This document shows, piece after piece, positions 14,255 through 16,210 of a DNA stretch of 16,210 nt. Under the pieces are notes generated by a model. The model had not been told where the DNA came from and did not search any database. It saw only the letters and a program-made list of their open reading frames with translations. Every line of letters begins with the position of its first letter. The first letter of the stretch is position 1. The stretch comes from Candidatus Woesearchaeota archaeon (GTDB lineage Archaea > Nanobdellota > Nanobdellia > Woesearchaeales > JAHWHD01): the NCBI GenBank assembly GCA_019323525.1, contig JAHWHD010000075.1:1-16210 (forward strand), read 5' to 3'. The position numbers and the translations under genes are program-made.

Positions 14255-15850
14255 ATGGTTAAGGTTACTATACAAGAGGTAAGTTCTAAAGACCGGGTTG
14301 ATTTTCATAAGCTAGGCAGTGACTTGGCTGAGGTTGTTGATTCGCACTTGATGAGGGAAGGTGCAGGATTAACAGATACTCGTTTTGGCAAGGCTGCTTC
14401 TAAAAGTATGCGCAGAGGGTATATAAGTGCTTTGATCAAAACTAATCCTAGAGCTGCTTATGACTTTGTAATCGGCGGAGCTAATCTGGGTGGTTTTACG
14501 ATCAGAGAGAAAGATAGGATGAGGCTTAGAGCAATCAGGGCTTTAGTGAGAAGGGCTACACAGGAGAAAGAACTTCTGCCTGTGCCTGATGATCTTGAAC
14601 TGCATTTACAAGTGGAAGCAATTCACCATGATTATCTTAACATTTTACTTGCAGAGAAGCAGGTGCACGGAGATTTTGTAAGGCTTGCGCGTCAGTTCTT
14701 TCCAGATGCAGATATGGATTTAGTCGAGAGGTTAGCTGACAGAAGTACTGATGTGGCTCAAAAGACATTTTATTATGCTGAGGCTAGGCCTGAGAAAGTC
14801 TTGGAGTTGATTGATGAATGTGCAGATAATGGTATGGAAATCGACAGGATATCTGGAGTTGTCTCTCACGCGTCTTTGCCGCATGGGATAATGATGCAAG
14901 CTTTGCGGAAGATTGCTTCTAATAAAATGGCGTTCTGGGGTCCATACAAGGCTGCTTTCGAATATGCAAAAGAACGGCCTTCAAAAACTTCCAAGCTTGC
15001 ACTTGATAGAGCAAGAAAGAGGTTTATAGATTATTGGAAGCATGGGTCTGAAATAATAGAAGAAGATGCTGATGGTCATAAGATATTTGCCCACAGGCTT
15101 GTAAATGAGTTTAATCGCGGTTTCTTAGAGGCTTACCAAAAACTTAAGGAACTTGGTGAACCAGTCTCAGATGCGCTTGTTTTTGATGCGTATGAGGCTG
15201 CCCGTTCTTCTCATAAGTCTGGAGAGATTATAGATGAGATGGAGCATAATCATAGATGGGTGCTTGTAAAGAAATTACTTGAAAGAGATCAAGATGACTG
15301 TCATGGCCATGATAAAACGAAAGCTTATGAATTGTTGTGTGAAGCAGAAAGGCCGCATAAGCGTTTTGCCTTGGCATTGGCAAAAAGGTTTTACAAGAGG
15401 CCATGTGCAGAGATGAACAGGCCTTGGCTTACTGGGATTGCGTATCATTGTGCGATGATGTCAGGTAATGAAAAGATGATTGAAGATGCAAGAGAGGATT
15501 TTTTCAGGGCAGTGATTGCAGTCGAGCCAAAGAAGCATGATTGTTTCGGAGAGACTACATTGGCTGGCTTGAAGATGGACCCTGCAGGAATGTCAGCGTA
15601 CATCGACAGGTATAAACAGGAACTTCCAGCGCATTGCTATAGGCTGGCAAGAGATGCAGGACATGAAGAGGTGATGGATTCCTTAAGAGGTCTTGTTGCC
15701 AGTAAATTGCCTATCAAAGACGCAATCGAGCTCTTTAAAGATGACCCTGCTGGCCGTGAGCTGTTGTATGCAAAGCTTGCAGAAAAGAGCGGTGCTAAGC
15801 CTGAGTTTGTTAGGGACCTTTATGTCTTGTCAGCTCCTGATCTCAAATAA
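14255..15850 (+). CDS. All-helical protein of unknown function
   Basis: A 531-residue soluble protein that I do not recognise. I start it at MVKVTIQEV because of the GAGGTG six bases upstream; an in-frame ATG at 14201 would add 18 residues. There is no signal peptide or membrane helix. The sequence is rich in Ala, Leu, Arg, Lys and Glu with short breaks, as in an alpha-helical repeat protein. An R-P-x-K motif recurs, each time at the start of a helix: EARPEK (176-181), KERPSK (239-244) and AERPHK (364-369), with looser relatives such as NPRAAYDF near 64. Cys/His-rich spots (DDCHGHDK near 347-354, YHCAMM near 397-402) are not an obvious zinc site. It is divergent from rad50 with a 122-base shared upstream region. 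A link to DNA repair would be a guess. Confidence 0.8.
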   Translation: MVKVTIQEVSSKDRVDFHKLGSDLAEVVDSHLMREGAGLTDTRFGKAASKSMRRGYISALIKTNPRAAYDFVIGGANLGGFTIREKDRMRLRAIRALVRRATQEKELLPVPDDLELHLQVEAIHHDYLNILLAEKQVHGDFVRLARQFFPDADMDLVERLADRSTDVAQKTFYYAEARPEKVLELIDECADNGMEIDRISGVVSHASLPHGIMMQALRKIASNKMAFWGPYKAAFEYAKERPSKTSKLALDRARKRFIDYWKHGSEIIEEDADGHKIFAHRLVNEFNRGFLEAYQKLKELGEPVSDALVFDAYEAARSSHKSGEIIDEMEHNHRWVLVKKLLERDQDDCHGHDKTKAYELLCEAERPHKRFALALAKRFYKRPCAEMNRPWLTGIAYHCAMMSGNEKMIEDAREDFFRAVIAVEPKKHDCFGETTLAGLKMDPAGMSAYIDRYKQELPAHCYRLARDAGHEEVMDSLRGLVASKLPIKDAIELFKDDPAGRELLYAKLAEKSGAKPEFVRDLYVLSAPDLK

Positions 15851-15893
15851 ATCTTTTATTATATATTTTCAAAAATATTTATTTTTCATGTAA

Positions 15894-15909
15894 CTCAAAC
15901 TTTTTTGAG
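15894..15909. repeat. 6-bp inverted repeat upstream of the winged-helix gene
   Basis: CTCAAA-CTTT-TTTGAG lies just upstream of the presumed TATA box (15917-15924) and after the T-rich end of the previous gene. It could be an operator for the downstream winged-helix protein or part of the upstream terminator. The arm length is short enough for chance in an AT-rich spacer. Confidence 0.35.
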
Positions 15910-15916
15910 ATTTATC

Positions 15917-15924
15917 TTTAAATA
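15917..15924 (+). promoter_or_regulatory. TATA box of the winged-helix gene (leaderless)
   Basis: TTTAAATA is centred 27-28 bases before the ATG at 15948, and no Shine-Dalgarno sequence lies between them, so translation is probably leaderless. Confidence 0.55.
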
Positions 15925-15947
15925 TGAGTTTTGTTTTCCATAATAAT

Positions 15948-16210
15948 ATGAACGACAACATAAGAAAAAATATATTCTTGAAGATGATACATAGGCCGGA
16001 AGCCAGGTTCTCTGATCTTTGGGATAAGACTGTTGAAAGCAATGCCTTTTCCTACCATCTTAAGAAGATGGAACAGGAAGGGTTGATTGAGAAGTGTGAT
16101 GAGGTCTATAGGCTTACTCCTGAAGGCAGGAAAGCTTCAGCTTTTATTGAAGGAGATTCTGGCGAGAGGGCAGAGCTGCCAACTCCTGTTGTTGTAGTGG
16201 TTGTCAAGGA
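15948..16210 (+). CDS. Winged-helix protein, N-terminal part (runs off the window), possibly fused to a Nudix domain
   Basis: I translated 87 residues in frame to the window edge from the ATG at 15948. Residues 1-65 look like a winged-helix DNA-binding domain: helix 1 NIRKNIFLKMIHR, then RFSDLWDKT, recognition-type helix NAFSYHLKKMEQEGLIEK, and a wing VYRLTPEGRKAS. The YHLKKMEQEGLI pattern is typical of ArsR/MarR-like archaeal regulators. After a linker (FIEGDSGERAELPTP) a strand VVVVVVK begins, which resembles the first strand of a Nudix hydrolase domain; winged-helix/Nudix fusions are familiar in DPANN genomes, but too little is visible to be sure. It may regulate its own gene through the nearby inverted repeat (inference). 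Confidence 0.75.
   Translation, partial: MNDNIRKNIFLKMIHRPEARFSDLWDKTVESNAFSYHLKKMEQEGLIEKCDEVYRLTPEGRKASAFIEGDSGERAELPTPVVVVVVK

Noticed and set aside
1..16210. CRISPR arrays, insertion sequences, inteins or prophage genes
   Set aside because: I saw no regular direct repeats, transposase motifs or intein interruptions; the polymerase genes are continuous.

Overview
The window is archaeal chromosomal DNA. The case rests on an RNA polymerase operon with the archaeal subunit set (H, B'', B', A', A''), an archaeal-type NusA of about 139 residues, ribosomal protein L30e, TATA-box promoters, and tRNA genes without encoded CCA. RpoB is split into B'' and B' and the operon order is H-B''-B'-A'-A''-L30e-NusA-S12-S7, which is the euryarchaeal/DPANN arrangement. 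The signal-peptide protein with repeated beta-sandwich domains, the small two-helix membrane protein and the intron-rich tRNAs would fit a DPANN lineage such as Woesearchaeota or a relative. That placement is inference and was not tested.

Positions 1-9052 (minus strand) hold nine tightly packed or overlapping genes for transcription and translation: rps7, rps12, nusA, rpl30e, rpoA2, rpoA1, rpoB1, rpoB2 and rpoH, listed left to right and transcribed right to left. Several stops and starts overlap (TAATG, ATGA), which suggests coupled translation. Positions 9074-9373 hold tRNA-Lys(UUU) and tRNA-Asp(GUC) on the same strand, ending 21 bases before rpoH, so they may be the head of the RNA polymerase transcript. 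tRNA-Tyr(GUA) at 9577-9704 has its own TATA box.

The most unusual content is in these tRNA genes. Aligned by eye to the cloverleaf, tRNA-Lys needs three introns (D-loop, anticodon loop, T-loop), tRNA-Asp two (D-loop, T-loop) and tRNA-Tyr one of 56 bases at the canonical 37/38 site. That is six introns in three adjacent genes. Such multi-intron tRNAs are known mainly from Thermoproteales and from ARMAN-type archaea with broad-specificity splicing endonucleases.

Positions 9757-11199 (minus) encode a secreted or membrane-anchored protein with an Ig-like ectodomain, one membrane helix and a further DUF11-like domain apparently on the cytoplasmic side. Divergent from it is a 72-residue two-helix membrane protein (11356-11574). 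Rad50 (11658-14132, minus) follows without an adjacent mre11. A 531-residue all-helical protein of unknown function (14255-15850, plus) is divergent from rad50. The window ends inside a gene with a winged-helix N-terminus (15948 onward, plus). Both leaderless (rad50, the last gene) and Shine-Dalgarno-led starts (rpoH, rpoA1, the membrane proteins, the 531-residue protein) are apparent. No gap longer than 300 bases lacks a gene.
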